In this document: positions 36,099 through 45,253 of the stretch, one piece after another | Layout: each line of letters opens with the position of its first letter | Numbering within the stretch: the first letter of the stretch is position 1 | Source of the DNA: Methanobacterium_D sp040373355 | Lineage (GTDB): Archaea > Methanobacteriota > Methanobacteria > Methanobacteriales > Methanobacteriaceae | Assembly (NCBI RefSeq): GCF_047495555.1 | Contig: NZ_CP166866.1 | Span: 1,524,001-1,588,000, forward strand | Length of the DNA stretch: 64,000 nt | Reading direction: 5' to 3' | Notes under the pieces: model-generated | Databases searched by the model: none | What the model saw: only the letters and a program-made list of their open reading frames with translations | What the model was told of the DNA's origin: nothing | Translations under genes and position numbers: made by a program

Positions 36099-38000
36099 TC
36101 AATAATCTTTTCTAGAACTCATTATTTTCTCGCGATGTTCAGAAGTTCCGATAGGTGCTACAGGAACAGCTTTTCCCTCAGCATAGGCTAAATAAACCAT
36201 ACTGTTTATCATACCAATATGTGAGAATGCTTGAGGGAAATTACCTAAAAGTTCACCAGTATCTGCATCTATCATCTCAGATAAAAGCCCTACATGATTT
36301 GTATGATTTACAATATTTTCAAAAATATCCCTAGCTTCTTTTATTCTTCCTGAAATTGCAAGAGCATCTACAAGCCAAAAAGTACAGAGTATAAAAGTTC
36401 CTTCCTTGCTGTGCGGACCCTCTTCCTTAAGATATCTATAAACAAGTTGATTTTTTGTAAGATGCTCTAGAGTCTTATTAATAGTTCCCTGAACCCTTTC
36501 ATCATTAAAAGGCAGAAATTCAAGCAAAGGGATACGGAGATTAGCTGCATCTAATTCCTTCCCCCCAAAAGCTCTCACAAATGATCCTAATTCTTCATCA
36601 TATCCATGCTTTAAAATTGCTTCACGAACTTCAGCTCTTGATTTTTCCCATTTTTCAATATCTCCTGGAAAATCATATTGATTTACTAAATGAATAGCCC
36701 TATCAAGTGCAACCCATATCATAACTTTAGAATAAGTATAATGACGCAAACTTTTTCTCTCTTCCCAAATTCCGCTATCCTTTTTCTTCCATACTTCACA
36801 TGCTTGGTCAGTAACTTTACTTAAAAACTCCATTATCTCCGGTTCAAGTTCTACATCCCTACGCACAAGTTCATATGCAGTATTTAAAAGTTCACCGTAT
36901 ATTCCATGTTGAAGTTGACTTGCTGCTCCGTTTCCAATGTGCACTGGTTTAGATCTTTTATATCCTTCTAAATGTTCTAATATTCCTTCTTCAAGTTCAA
37001 TTTCCCCATGTAGTCCATACATAATCTTTAATCCTTCACCCTTCTCAAAATGCTCTTTAGAAACTTTTTCTACCCAGTTAAACATATCAACTGCTTCTTT
37101 CATATGGCCCGTAGAAATAAGTGCTTGCCCAACTAAAGAAGCATCTCGAACCCATGTATAACGGTAATCACAATTTAATGCATCTCCAATGACTTCTGGA
37201 AGCGATGCTGTAGGTGCAGCCATCATAGCTCCCGTATCATCATGGATCATCATTTTTAAGGCAAGTTTAGAGCGAATTAAAAAAGGGAACCATTCTGCAG
37301 CCCATTTATGTGCATTAATTGATGGTTCTTCGTGAGCCCAATCTCTCCACGTATTAACTGTACGTTTCATTAATTTAGTTGAATTATCAAGTCTTCCACT
37401 TACATTTTCAGAATTCCATCTAGTGATCAATACTTTTGTATCTCCATCTTCTATCTGGAAATAAGCATGTAATGCAGGACCATTATCCATATCTACAACA
37501 CTTGCATTACTAATATTACACATAGAAAGTTTATCATTACCATCAGTCGCAATCCAGCCATCTTCTAACTCTTTTATTTCTGTAGAAGAGCGAGCATAAT
37601 CAAATCTTGGTGACCATTCAACTTCTACATCCATAGTATCCCCACTACATTCTAGAACTCGGTGAATTTCAGTAGGTGCATTGGAACCCCCACATTTATT
37701 AATATCGCCCCATAGAGGCATGAAATCCGTCACTGTAAGCTCTCCACCACCTATTTTAAATTTGGTTTTTAGTATGTTAGTATCCTTAATGTAATACTGA
37801 AATCCAATTCCGGCATCAGGTACAGATATCTTGAAGCGTCCTCCACGCTTAATATCAAGAATAGCTGCAAATATACTGGAACGATCCACAACAGGGAAAC
37901 AACACCAGTCTATAGATCCATCTCTTCCTACAAGTGCAACAGTCCTAAGATTACCAATCGCACCATAATCACCTATTGGTTTATAATGCTCACAATTCAT
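36099..38000 (-). CDS. Glycoside hydrolase family 15 (glucoamylase/trehalase type)
   Basis: 633 residues. The N-terminal beta-sandwich starts YKPIGDYGAIGNLRTVALVG and SIDWCCFP, typical of archaeal GH15. The (alpha/alpha)6 catalytic domain includes NCDYRYTWVRDASLV and GLKIMYGLHGE, and the C-terminal GLLSEMIDADTGELLGNFPQAFSHIG holds the catalytic acid region. There is no signal peptide, so it acts in the cytosol on glycogen-like glucan or trehalose. It is first in a three-gene unit with the Nramp-like and cyclase genes; the start has AAGGTG upstream. Confidence 0.92.
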   Translation of the reverse strand: MNCEHYKPIGDYGAIGNLRTVALVGRDGSIDWCCFPVVDRSSIFAAILDIKRGGRFKISVPDAGIGFQYYIKDTNILKTKFKIGGGELTVTDFMPLWGDINKCGGSNAPTEIHRVLECSGDTMDVEVEWSPRFDYARSSTEIKELEDGWIATDGNDKLSMCNISNASVVDMDNGPALHAYFQIEDGDTKVLITRWNSENVSGRLDNSTKLMKRTVNTWRDWAHEEPSINAHKWAAEWFPFLIRSKLALKMMIHDDTGAMMAAPTASLPEVIGDALNCDYRYTWVRDASLVGQALISTGHMKEAVDMFNWVEKVSKEHFEKGEGLKIMYGLHGEIELEEGILEHLEGYKRSKPVHIGNGAASQLQHGIYGELLNTAYELVRRDVELEPEIMEFLSKVTDQACEVWKKKDSGIWEERKSLRHYTYSKVMIWVALDRAIHLVNQYDFPGDIEKWEKSRAEVREAILKHGYDEELGSFVRAFGGKELDAANLRIPLLEFLPFNDERVQGTINKTLEHLTKNQLVYRYLKEEGPHSKEGTFILCTFWLVDALAISGRIKEARDIFENIVNHTNHVGLLSEMIDADTGELLGNFPQAFSHIGMINSMVYLAYAEGKAVPVAPIGTSEHREKIMSSRKDY

Positions 38001-38080
38001 TAAAACACCTTTAAATTAATTATTTAAATAGTATACAACCAATTACAATGTTAGAGTGTAAAATTAGATTTTTTGAATGA

Positions 38081-39046
38081 TTAATCCATTACAGAGGGGA
38101 GAACTTTTTTACCAAAATCTTCTATAAACTGCTTTTGATTACGATTGACATTATGGATATAGATGTGATCCACACCAATTTTGATATATTCATTTAACAA
38201 CTCTACATATTCATCAATATCTGTGAAAATGTTAACTGCATCATACATGATTTCAGGTTCAGTGAACTTTGAAGCATTGTCAAAATGTTCTGGAGATTTT
38301 AAATCAGTTAATACATTGCTTTCAAAAATATTGGCTTTCCATTGGTCATAAGCACCTTTAAGAGCTTTTTCTTCAGTATCATCATAGGAAACTTCAAGTT
38401 TTATATAAACTGGTTTTCCCTTTCCACCACCACGATTAAAAGCATTAATAATTTTATTAAGTTCATTCGGTGGTTCTGCAACTGTTATTAATCCATCTAC
38501 CCATTCACCTAACCATTCTGCAGTTTCTGCTGTTATGGCCGCACCAATCATTTTAGGTGGATTTTCTGGATGTGTGTATAATTTAGCTTCTTCTACACGA
38601 ACATGTCCATCATGTGTAACTGTTTCACCTGCCCATAATTTACGTATAATTTCTGCAGATTCTTTAAGTCTTTCATTACGTACACTCTTAATAGGCCATT
38701 TATCTCCAGTTATTGATTCATTTAGTAGTTGTCCACTTCCTAAAGCTACCCAAAAACGATCAGGATACATTTCAGAAAGTGTAGCAGTAGCTTGAGCAAT
38801 TATTGCTGGATGATATCTTTGTCCTGGAGCATTAACTACTCCAAAAGGTATGGATGTGGATTGTAGTGCAGATCCAAGCCATGACCATACAAATCCACTT
38901 TGGCCCTGTTCATTAATCCAGGGATAAAAATGATCAGAAGAAGACGCGCCATTGAAACCATTCTTTTCAGCCATCTGGACAAATTTAAGCAGTTCACTTG
39001 GTGGAAATTGTTCATGAGAATTGTGATATCCAATTATCATATGCAT
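38081..39046 (-). CDS. F420-dependent LLM-class oxidoreductase
   Basis: 321 residues with a luciferase-like TIM barrel. Landmarks are GYHNSHEQFPPSELLKFVQ, the SSDHFYPW segment found in F420-dependent dehydrogenases of the glucose-6-phosphate type, and WVALGSGQLLNE. It resembles the actinobacterial/archaeal F420-dependent family rather than Mer. The substrate is unknown. An upstream TTTATATATGC leaves little room for a leader, so translation may be leaderless; MIIGYHN two codons later is an alternative start. It is separated from the GH15 gene by 80 nt. Confidence 0.85.
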   Translation of the reverse strand: MHMIIGYHNSHEQFPPSELLKFVQMAEKNGFNGASSSDHFYPWINEQGQSGFVWSWLGSALQSTSIPFGVVNAPGQRYHPAIIAQATATLSEMYPDRFWVALGSGQLLNESITGDKWPIKSVRNERLKESAEIIRKLWAGETVTHDGHVRVEEAKLYTHPENPPKMIGAAITAETAEWLGEWVDGLITVAEPPNELNKIINAFNRGGGKGKPVYIKLEVSYDDTEEKALKGAYDQWKANIFESNVLTDLKSPEHFDNASKFTEPEIMYDAVNIFTDIDEYVELLNEYIKIGVDHIYIHNVNRNQKQFIEDFGKKVLPSVMD

Positions 39047-39546
39047 ATATAAATTGTTTATAAGTAATAAATATTACTAAATAAGTAATATGGTAAAGAT
39101 TGATGATATTAACGGCATTTAATTCTATTAAGAAACTTAAATGGATTAGAGCAATATAAAAATTAAATAAATAAAGAATGGTATTTTTTGAAAAGTATAT
39201 TTAAAAAATGAATTTTGGGTTTATTTTCTGGTTAGTAACTGCTAAAACTAAACGAACAATCACAGTTCTTAAATTAACCTTTACTTATCTATCCTATTTG
39301 TTAAATCATTAAATATTTTTAAATTGTCGTATTTAAGAAAATATTATATCTGATGACCTTATATTGAAAATATAACATTTATCATAAATTACTCATAAAT
39401 AGCGTTGCAATAATTATTAGGCCATTATTACGACTATTATAACTAAATTTGTCTGTACAAATGGGATGATACATTTGTAATTTTTAAATTCTCCAATTAC
39501 TGCCTGTACAAGATATACATTTTTTTCAGAATATCATATTTTCTAG
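39047..39546. other. Intergenic region with an inverted repeat after the stress-protein gene
   Basis: About 500 AT-rich bases without a coding frame. TACAAATG (39456-39463) and CATTTGTA (39472-39479) are perfect 8-bp arms around 8 bases, and would fold as a hairpin in the 3' region of the leftward stress-protein transcript. No RNA gene was recognised. Confidence 0.35.
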
Positions 39547-40002
39547 TTAATGTACAACTAAAACAGGAGCCCTTGATTTCCTCACAACTTTTTCTGTAAC
39601 ACTTCCAAGTAAAATCCTATCAATGCCCCGTATTCCTGATGCGCCCATAACAACAAGATCAATGTCTTCATCTTCTATCGTTTTTACTATTTCATCATAG
39701 GGCTCTCCATCTTTGATTTTAGTAATTACTCTAATATTTTTAGAACATTTAGCCCCATATATATCTATTTCTTTCCTAAAATCTTCAATAACTCTTTTTC
39801 CTGCCTCCATAAGCATATTATATAAATCTTCTTTAAAGAATCCTGCATACCCTAATCGAAGGATATGGGTGTCTACTACATGTAAGAGTATAATATTGGC
39901 ATTGCTTATGTCTGCAATGTATAAAGCATGTTTAGCTGCTTTTTTAGAGCATTTTGATCCATCCGTAGGCATTAGTATTATTTCATACATTATAAAACAC
40001 AT
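39547..40002 (-). CDS. Universal stress protein (UspA family)
   Basis: 151 residues. The N-terminal YEIILMPTDGSKCSKKAAKHA and the ATP-binding loop GASGIRGIDRILLGSVTEKVV (G-x2-G-x9-G-S/T) are both intact, so it should bind ATP. A short insert (GYAGFFKEDLYNMLMEAGKR) is common in archaeal members. The start is either the ATG at 40002 or that at 39990, which begins at the family consensus MYEIILMP. Role in stress survival is inferred from family. Confidence 0.9.
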   Translation of the reverse strand: MCFIMYEIILMPTDGSKCSKKAAKHALYIADISNANIILLHVVDTHILRLGYAGFFKEDLYNMLMEAGKRVIEDFRKEIDIYGAKCSKNIRVITKIKDGEPYDEIVKTIEDEDIDLVVMGASGIRGIDRILLGSVTEKVVRKSRAPVLVVH

Positions 40003-40175
40003 GTAATAATATCACACTTATAAAACTAATAAGTATCTATGAAATTTTAATTTAATTTTTATATGAAATACCTAGCTCTTATTTAGATGATATGCTATCA
40101 ATTTTTTTGGAAATTAACTAAAATAATATTATTTACTTTAAATATATTAAAAATAAATATTTGCGAGATGAAATA

Positions 40176-41762
40176 ATGAGTGCATATAAAAAGAATTCAT
40201 TGCAGGATAAATTAAAGCTTTTTTGTAGATTTTCAAGTATTTTAATTACTGTATTGGGATTTCTTTTCTTAATGGGATGGATATTAAATATTCCAATTTT
40301 AATAGCTCCCGGCCCTACTTATGCCACTATTGCATTACCTACAACTATAAATTTTATTTTAATAGGTATTTCTATTTATATACTCCAAAAGAAGCAAATC
40401 AGCCTCCAGAGCAGAACAGTTGTACAACTTTTAAGTATATTAGTGTTATTAGCGGGTCTAATCTCTCTTATATTTTATATTTTGAATTATGTTTTGCAAA
40501 TAGATTTATTTGGGATTTTATTTGGCCCTCAAAACACAAGTGTTTATGGAATGTCCATAATTGCCGCATTATCTTTTATACTAACTGGAATAGCACTTTT
40601 AATTATTGATACATCAATATGTAAAAAACGTAATTTTTGTCAATATTTGATGATAATCACTTTTTTTCTAATGTATCTCACAATATTGGGGTATATTTAT
40701 CAAACTACCATATATAATATCCCTAACATTATTCAGCCCTCAATTTATGGCACTATTACTTTTATTATAGTTTCCATGAGTATCCTTTGTGCACGTCCTG
40801 ATAGAGGCCCTATGGGATTATTGTCCAGTAATAGGTTAAGTGGAATTCTTGGCCGTCGAATATTACCTGCAATTATAGTTCTACCATTGATTATTGGAGA
40901 ATTAAGGCTTTTAGGTGAAAAACTAGAGTTATATGATTCGAATTTTGGAATTGCAATTACCATATTCTCGACTACATTATTATTATTCATAATTGCCCTA
41001 ATTGGTTTGAATTCTAATGATAACACTGATCTAAAACGTTTAAAAGCAGAACAGAGATTAAGGCGTTCTAATGATGAATTAAGACAGTTTGCATATATTA
41101 CAAGCCATGACTTGCAGGAACCATTACGTACAATTGCCAGTTATGCCGGACTCCTAAAAAGGCGTTATGAGGGACAATTAGATTCTGATGCAGATGAATT
41201 TATTGGATACATGGTTAGCGGTGCAAGTAGAATGAAAAGCATGATTCAGGGGCTAATTGAATATTCTCGTGTAGGTACAGGAAAAGAAAAATTTATAGAA
41301 TTCAGTACCAAAAATGCTTTAAAAAATGCTATATCAAGCTTAAAATCATCAATTGATGAATCCAATGCCGAAATAACGTATGAAGAATTACCTTACATTA
41401 CCGGAAATGAAAGTCAAATAAGTATAGTATTTCATAATCTAATAGAAAACGCCTTAAAATTCCAAAAAGAGGGAGTACCGCCTAAAATTAAAATTTCATT
41501 TAAAAAAAGAGGGAATGAATATGTTTTTAGTATTTCTGATAACGGTATCGGCTTAGAAGAGCAATACTCTGATAAAATATTTGAAGTGTTCAAACGATTG
41601 CATACTATTGACAAATATCAAGGAGCAGGTATTGGTTTAGCAATTATTAAGAGGATTATTGAGCAGCACGGAGGATATGTCTGGGTTAAATCTGAATTAT
41701 GGAAAGGTTCTACTTTTTATTTCACCATTCCAATTCAAAATATAAACGATGAAAGCTATTAA
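40176..41762 (+). CDS. Membrane histidine kinase
   Basis: 528 residues. The N-terminal 270 residues hold about eight hydrophobic helices in pairs, a membrane sensor of unknown ligand. After a short coiled coil comes a HisKA-like domain with H311 (ITSHDLQEPLRTIASYAG) and a HATPase (NLIENALKF, DNGIGLEEQ, GAGIGLAI). The kinase part is closely similar to the last module of the 24978 protein. The ATG at 40176 follows GAGATGA and is preferred to 40161. The conserved end STFYFTIPI stops at 41735. The final eight residues (QNINDESY) are encoded by the antisense of a dead exchanger gene. Confidence 0.88.
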   Translation: MSAYKKNSLQDKLKLFCRFSSILITVLGFLFLMGWILNIPILIAPGPTYATIALPTTINFILIGISIYILQKKQISLQSRTVVQLLSILVLLAGLISLIFYILNYVLQIDLFGILFGPQNTSVYGMSIIAALSFILTGIALLIIDTSICKKRNFCQYLMIITFFLMYLTILGYIYQTTIYNIPNIIQPSIYGTITFIIVSMSILCARPDRGPMGLLSSNRLSGILGRRILPAIIVLPLIIGELRLLGEKLELYDSNFGIAITIFSTTLLLFIIALIGLNSNDNTDLKRLKAEQRLRRSNDELRQFAYITSHDLQEPLRTIASYAGLLKRRYEGQLDSDADEFIGYMVSGASRMKSMIQGLIEYSRVGTGKEKFIEFSTKNALKNAISSLKSSIDESNAEITYEELPYITGNESQISIVFHNLIENALKFQKEGVPPKIKISFKKRGNEYVFSISDNGIGLEEQYSDKIFEVFKRLHTIDKYQGAGIGLAIIKRIIEQHGGYVWVKSELWKGSTFYFTIPIQNINDESY

Positions 41763-42155
41763 TAAAATTATACCATCAGCAAGGGATAAAACCTGATCAA
41801 AGCCAGTAATATGGGTAAAAGAGCAACGAAAAGGATAAGTAAGCTCTTTTTTAATAGTCTTATATTCAAAATTAACTCTTCCAGCAATTAAGACTGCATT
41901 ACCTATAACTAAAGATAAATTTACAACATTAGAACCTAAAACAGTTCCTAAAGAAAGGTCTGGAATTCCTTCTACTGCAGAAGTTATACCTACTATTAAT
42001 TCAGGGATACGTTGCAAGGGCTATTATGATGAAGCCTGCAGAGAAATGGCCCAATTTAAGATATGAAGAGATTTTTGGATTGATCTTGTAGTAATTATTC
42101 CACTTAATACCAGTAAAATTAAAAGAAACACGAAAATTAGAAAATCCACAATCAT
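41736..42155 (-). pseudogene. Na+/Ca2+ exchanger remnant with several frameshifts
   Basis: From the ATG complementary to 42153-42155 the frame encodes a first helix (DFLIFVFLLILLVLSG) and IQKSLHIL. A shift leads to GHFSAGFIIIALAT, another to PELIVGITSAVEGIPDLSLG, containing the alpha-repeat motif of exchangers (GTVLGSNVVNLSLVIG). Two compensating shifts in YPF/VALLPILLAL are followed by DQVLSLADGIILLIAFIVYIL. Homology then ends at about 41735, exactly where the opposing kinase's conserved part stops. Only the N-terminal half remains, with at least four frameshifts. Confidence 0.75.
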
Positions 42156-42219
42156 ATGATGATATATGATTAATCTATCTCATAAATTTACTAATATGTA
42201 TTAAAAGTAGGGTATTAAT

Positions 42220-42783
42220 TTACCCTCCTTTATAAACAAACATTCCAGGTTTAGAGCTTGCTGCGGCAAATCTACTATCAAAACCATATCTCATATATGG
42301 TAGATCAACCCATTCTCCCTCACTTTTAATCTGCACACTTCTATGCTGGGCAGAAAGTGATGTTTCATATTGAATAATTCTGCATTCTACATCTGTTTTT
42401 TTAATATTTTTATATAACCAGTCAGACATTGCCCAACAATCTCCACTTTCATTAGGGAGCCTAGATGCACTACTATTAACTCCCTTTACATATTGAAACT
42501 TAGAACCTTCTTCTAAAATCCCAGAAATCTTTTTAACTTCTTCACTTTCCTTAAAAGGATTTTCAATAGTAACTAAATTAAATTCAAAATTAGGAAGCCA
42601 ATTAAAACCTATAAAACTAGCCCAACTAATAATACTTCCGGAATTAACATTTCCATATTCAACTGCATACGTTGGACTTATAATATTAAATATTATGACC
42701 AATAATATAGTAAATGTAAATATTGATCTAAATGATTTTTTTAGCCATTTTAAGTTTTTTAAATTATGTTTCAATGATTTCAC
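42220..42783 (-). CDS. Secreted transglutaminase-like protein
   Basis: 187 residues. A basic N-terminus and hydrophobic helix ending TYA (about residue 40) form a signal peptide or anchor. The catalytic triad of the transglutaminase/cysteine protease fold is suggested by C116 (SGDCWAMSDWLYK), H147 (SAQHRSVQI) and D160 (EGEWVDLPYM). Similar domains in Methanobacteriales act at the cell wall or occur in adhesin-like proteins, and could modify pseudomurein peptides (inference). The start precedes with no strong binding site. Confidence 0.75.
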   Translation of the reverse strand: MKSLKHNLKNLKWLKKSFRSIFTFTILLVIIFNIISPTYAVEYGNVNSGSIISWASFIGFNWLPNFEFNLVTIENPFKESEEVKKISGILEEGSKFQYVKGVNSSASRLPNESGDCWAMSDWLYKNIKKTDVECRIIQYETSLSAQHRSVQIKSEGEWVDLPYMRYGFDSRFAAASSKPGMFVYKGG

Positions 42784-43140
42784 CAGATAGGGGTCAGCTG
42801 TTTTAGAATTAGACGCATAAAAATTTAAGTTATTTGTAAGTAATTAAGTAAGTCCCTATTGTTATTACTTATATTTAAATATTTTTAAAGCTAAAAAAGA
42901 CATTTAACAAATAGATGAATTTTTAAAATCACTAACATATCTGGACTGGTAAAAATCTTTTTTGAAGCTCTTTATTAATAATAGGCAAATCGATGAAGAA
43001 TTAATAAATGAATTTGAAAATAACCATTTATTTGTAAGTATTAAACTTAGAAATAATTATTTTAAAGACTAATTTTAAGATATATTCTATTGCTTACCTC
43101 GTTAAATCAACTATTTAGCCAGATGGTTGCTATATTCAAT

Positions 43141-43166
43141 TATAAATATTTTATAAAATATTTATA
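43141..43166. repeat. Perfect 26-bp AT palindrome
   Basis: All 26 bases form a perfect self-complementary palindrome beginning TATAAATATTTTA, with only A and T. Outside it, TTCAATT (43134-43140) and AATTGAA (43172-43178) also pair. It could extrude as a cruciform or serve as a protein site. Confidence 0.6.
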
Positions 43167-43299
43167 TTTTCAATTGAAATATCTTATTAAGTCAATTGAT
43201 TAATAGTAATTAACTGCTATTTGTACTTTTAAATTACAATTTAATTGAGTAAAAAACAGAGATTTTTCATAGATAACTAATAAATTTGGTACTTTTTTA

Positions 43300-43364
43300 T
43301 GTTAAGGCTGGTCATTAATTATCATTGGTTTTTATGAGTGTTGATAATAGCCCTAACATGTTAG
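43300..43364 (+). ncRNA. Candidate stem-loop RNA or element
   Basis: TGTTAAGGCT (43300-43309) pairs with AGCCCTAACA (43349-43358) with one mismatch. Inside it ATTATCA (43318-43324) pairs with TGATAAT (43342-43348), stacked directly on the outer stem. The 3' arm overlaps a 12-bp palindrome CTAACATGTTAG (43353-43364). No coding frame spans it. It could be a small RNA, a regulatory site or the end of a lost mobile element. Confidence 0.3.
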
Positions 43365-43401
43365 GATACTCTATAAAACTTCAGAATCTGTAAGGATATA
43401 T

Positions 43402-43438
43402 TTTTTTAATTGTTATATTCCAATTAACAATTAAAAAA
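43402..43438. repeat. Perfect 14-bp hairpin
   Basis: TTTTTTAATTGTTA (43402-43415) and its exact complement (43425-43438) flank a 9-nt loop. Read either way, the stem ends in a T run, so it could terminate transcripts from both sides. Confidence 0.5.
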
Positions 43439-43664
43439 TTAAGAACAGATTTTGTGAGTAAATTGTGAATTTTATAACTCGACTCTTTTTGATATTACAT
43501 TAAAACTATTATTAAAAAATTTTATTTAAGTGGTTAAAATTGAGTTGTTTACATGGTTCAATTAACAAATACATTTTGGGCATTAGTTCAACTTTTAATA
43601 TTTTGAAGAGCGTAATTATTACAAAGAGAAGATTCCAAAGTAAAATGTTAATTCAGGTGTAGCT

Positions 43665-43859
43665 ATGGAGAGTATAAATATTCTTAAAAATGCAATTGAA
43701 CTTTTAAAAGAAAGTGTTGATGATTTAAATACATGTGATGGGTCTCTTGAGAATATGCAAGATGAAATTGATGCTTTAATTGAGGAACTGGAAGAAATCA
43801 ATCAAGATTTAGATGTTAAAATTAGATATCAGAAAGCATGTAGGGACCTTACTAAATAG
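43665..43859 (+). CDS. Small coiled-coil protein
   Basis: 64 residues, almost wholly helical with heptads (INILKNAIELLKESVDDL, MQDEIDALIEELEEINQDL). AGGTG lies 6 nt before the ATG. It probably forms a coiled-coil dimer. No family is recognised. It precedes the startless zinc-domain fragment at 43950, with which it may once have been associated. Confidence 0.55.
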   Translation: MESINILKNAIELLKESVDDLNTCDGSLENMQDEIDALIEELEEINQDLDVKIRYQKACRDLTK

Positions 43860-43949
43860 AAAGATTATTTTCTCTTAGTAATATTTTTTTAAGTTTATTT
43901 ATGTCAAAAAAGCCTTAAAAAGTGTTCATCTTTAGTTTACGATCATTAA

Positions 43950-44288
43950 TATCTTTGTGAAATAGAAGATATACTTGACATTGATGAAGAAACGCTTATT
44001 GAAATATTAAGAGAATTAAAAAGAGACAATGTAATTACTGCGGATCATTATTTTGAAACAGGATGTCTGAATAATCGAATTTGTTCTGATTGTTTTGAAC
44101 CCCTCGAACATGAAGATACACAGTTAGAAGAAACTCCTAGTGGAGAAATTAAACATAAACACATTTATAGGTGTCATAAATGTTTAAAAAGGAATATTAT
44201 TAATATTTTTAGAATTAAATATTTCAATTTAAAAAATCAGAATTTAGAATTATTTAAAGGGGGAAATGATCTCAAAAACTCGTATTAA
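43950..44288 (+). pseudogene. Fragment of an HTH/zinc-ribbon protein without a start codon
   Basis: A frame open from 43950 to a stop at 44286-44288 reads EIEDILDIDEETLIEILREL, then TGCLNNRICSDCFEPLEHED and HIYRCHKCLKRN. That is a helix-turn-helix-like beginning followed by a CSDC...CHKC zinc ribbon. No ATG, GTG or TTG is in frame between the preceding stop (43947-43949) and the conserved part. The 5' end is therefore missing, by truncation or a frameshift just upstream. Confidence 0.5.
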
Positions 44289-44351
44289 GGCCTGCAAATC
44301 TACGATTTGCGATTAGAAAAATGTAAGTTCATACAATATCAAAAATTCTTG

Positions 44352-44438
<87 letters not shown>

Positions 44439-44582
44439 CATTCAAATGTTAATTGTAACAAGAGAACATACCATAGTTTTTCTGTTTAACTATTTAAATG
44501 TTTTCATTTAGCTAACAATTTTTAATACTTTAAAACATAATTGAAATATAAAAATTGAAGAAAATTAATAAAAAACTTTAAA

Positions 44583-44711
44583 TTAGTCTTGTTTTTTCAT
44601 TGGCTGCTGGCAGCATACTATTGCACATTCATCGCAACCACATGGTTCTTCTACAACTATAACCATTCCACATTCTTCGCATTTATATCTTTCGCCTTTT
44701 TCTGATGCCAT
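44583..44711 (-). CDS. Desulforedoxin-like small zinc/iron protein
   Basis: 42 residues with GGTGAT ahead of the ATG at 44711. Cys pattern YKCEECGMVIVV and CGCDECAIVCCQQPM resembles the N-terminal domain of desulfoferrodoxin (Cys4 iron or zinc site, including the CC pair). It is a stand-alone version, like desulforedoxin. It could be a rubredoxin-type electron carrier in oxygen defence. It is divergent from the DUF167 gene. Confidence 0.75.
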   Translation of the reverse strand: MASEKGERYKCEECGMVIVVEEPCGCDECAIVCCQQPMKKQD

Positions 44712-44811
44712 TTTATCACCTTAATTTTAAATTTAGCAAATTATATTATGTAAATGATTATAGATTAATTTAATTGTTAAAATAAAAATAAATATTTAAG
44801 GATTTTTTTTC

Positions 44812-45093
44812 ATGAAGGCTATTAAAGAGGTTGATGATGGGATTTTAATAGACATAGAAGTTTCTACAAAGTCAAATAAATTTGAAATTTCGGGGTATAA
44901 TGAATGGAGAGAAAGAATCGAAATTCGGATAAAATCACCTCCTCTTAAGGGTAAAGCAAATAAAGAAATAATTAATGAATTTTCAAAACTTACAAATAAT
45001 GATGTAGAAATTACATTAGGACATAAAAGTAGACAAAAGACTTTAAAAATATTTAAGATATCTCTAGAAGATTTTATGAATATTTTGGGTTAA
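44812..45093 (+). CDS. DUF167 (UPF0235) family protein
   Basis: 93 residues. The diagnostic segment IRIKSPPLKGKANKEIINEFSK, with the PPxxGKAN motif, and the end VEITLGHKSRQKTLKI are intact. This universally distributed small alpha/beta family has no settled function. Start ATG at 44812 follows AAGGA. It is a single gene. Confidence 0.9.
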   Translation: MKAIKEVDDGILIDIEVSTKSNKFEISGYNEWRERIEIRIKSPPLKGKANKEIINEFSKLTNNDVEITLGHKSRQKTLKIFKISLEDFMNILG

Positions 45094-45253
45094 TGAAATT
45101 AATCTTATTAAGATATTGTATTGTAGATTTGCAAGTTTTTTTATGGGGAATTAGACAACAAAATTTTATAAAATGTTTATTAAAGATTAGAAAAGATATT
45201 ATAAAAAAAATATTAAATTTTTAATTCATAAATATTTTTATATTGGTGCTAAA

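Larger units (their letters stand above)
42784..43664. other. Long non-coding stretch with inverted repeats
   Basis: About 880 bases with no supported gene. Between 43141 and 43438 it is crowded with inverted repeats, listed separately. A frame near 42970-43070 (LFINNRQIDEELINEFENN) is open for about 40 codons but has no start signal and may be a gene scrap. The region is AT-rich throughout. Confidence 0.4.

Noticed and set aside
36937..37161. Rightward open frame inside the GH15 gene
   Set aside because: It lies wholly within the conserved catalytic domain of the opposite strand and has no start signal.
42961..43071. Open frame of about 40 codons (LFINNRQIDEEL...)
   Set aside because: No ribosome binding site, no recognisable domain, and short enough to occur by chance.
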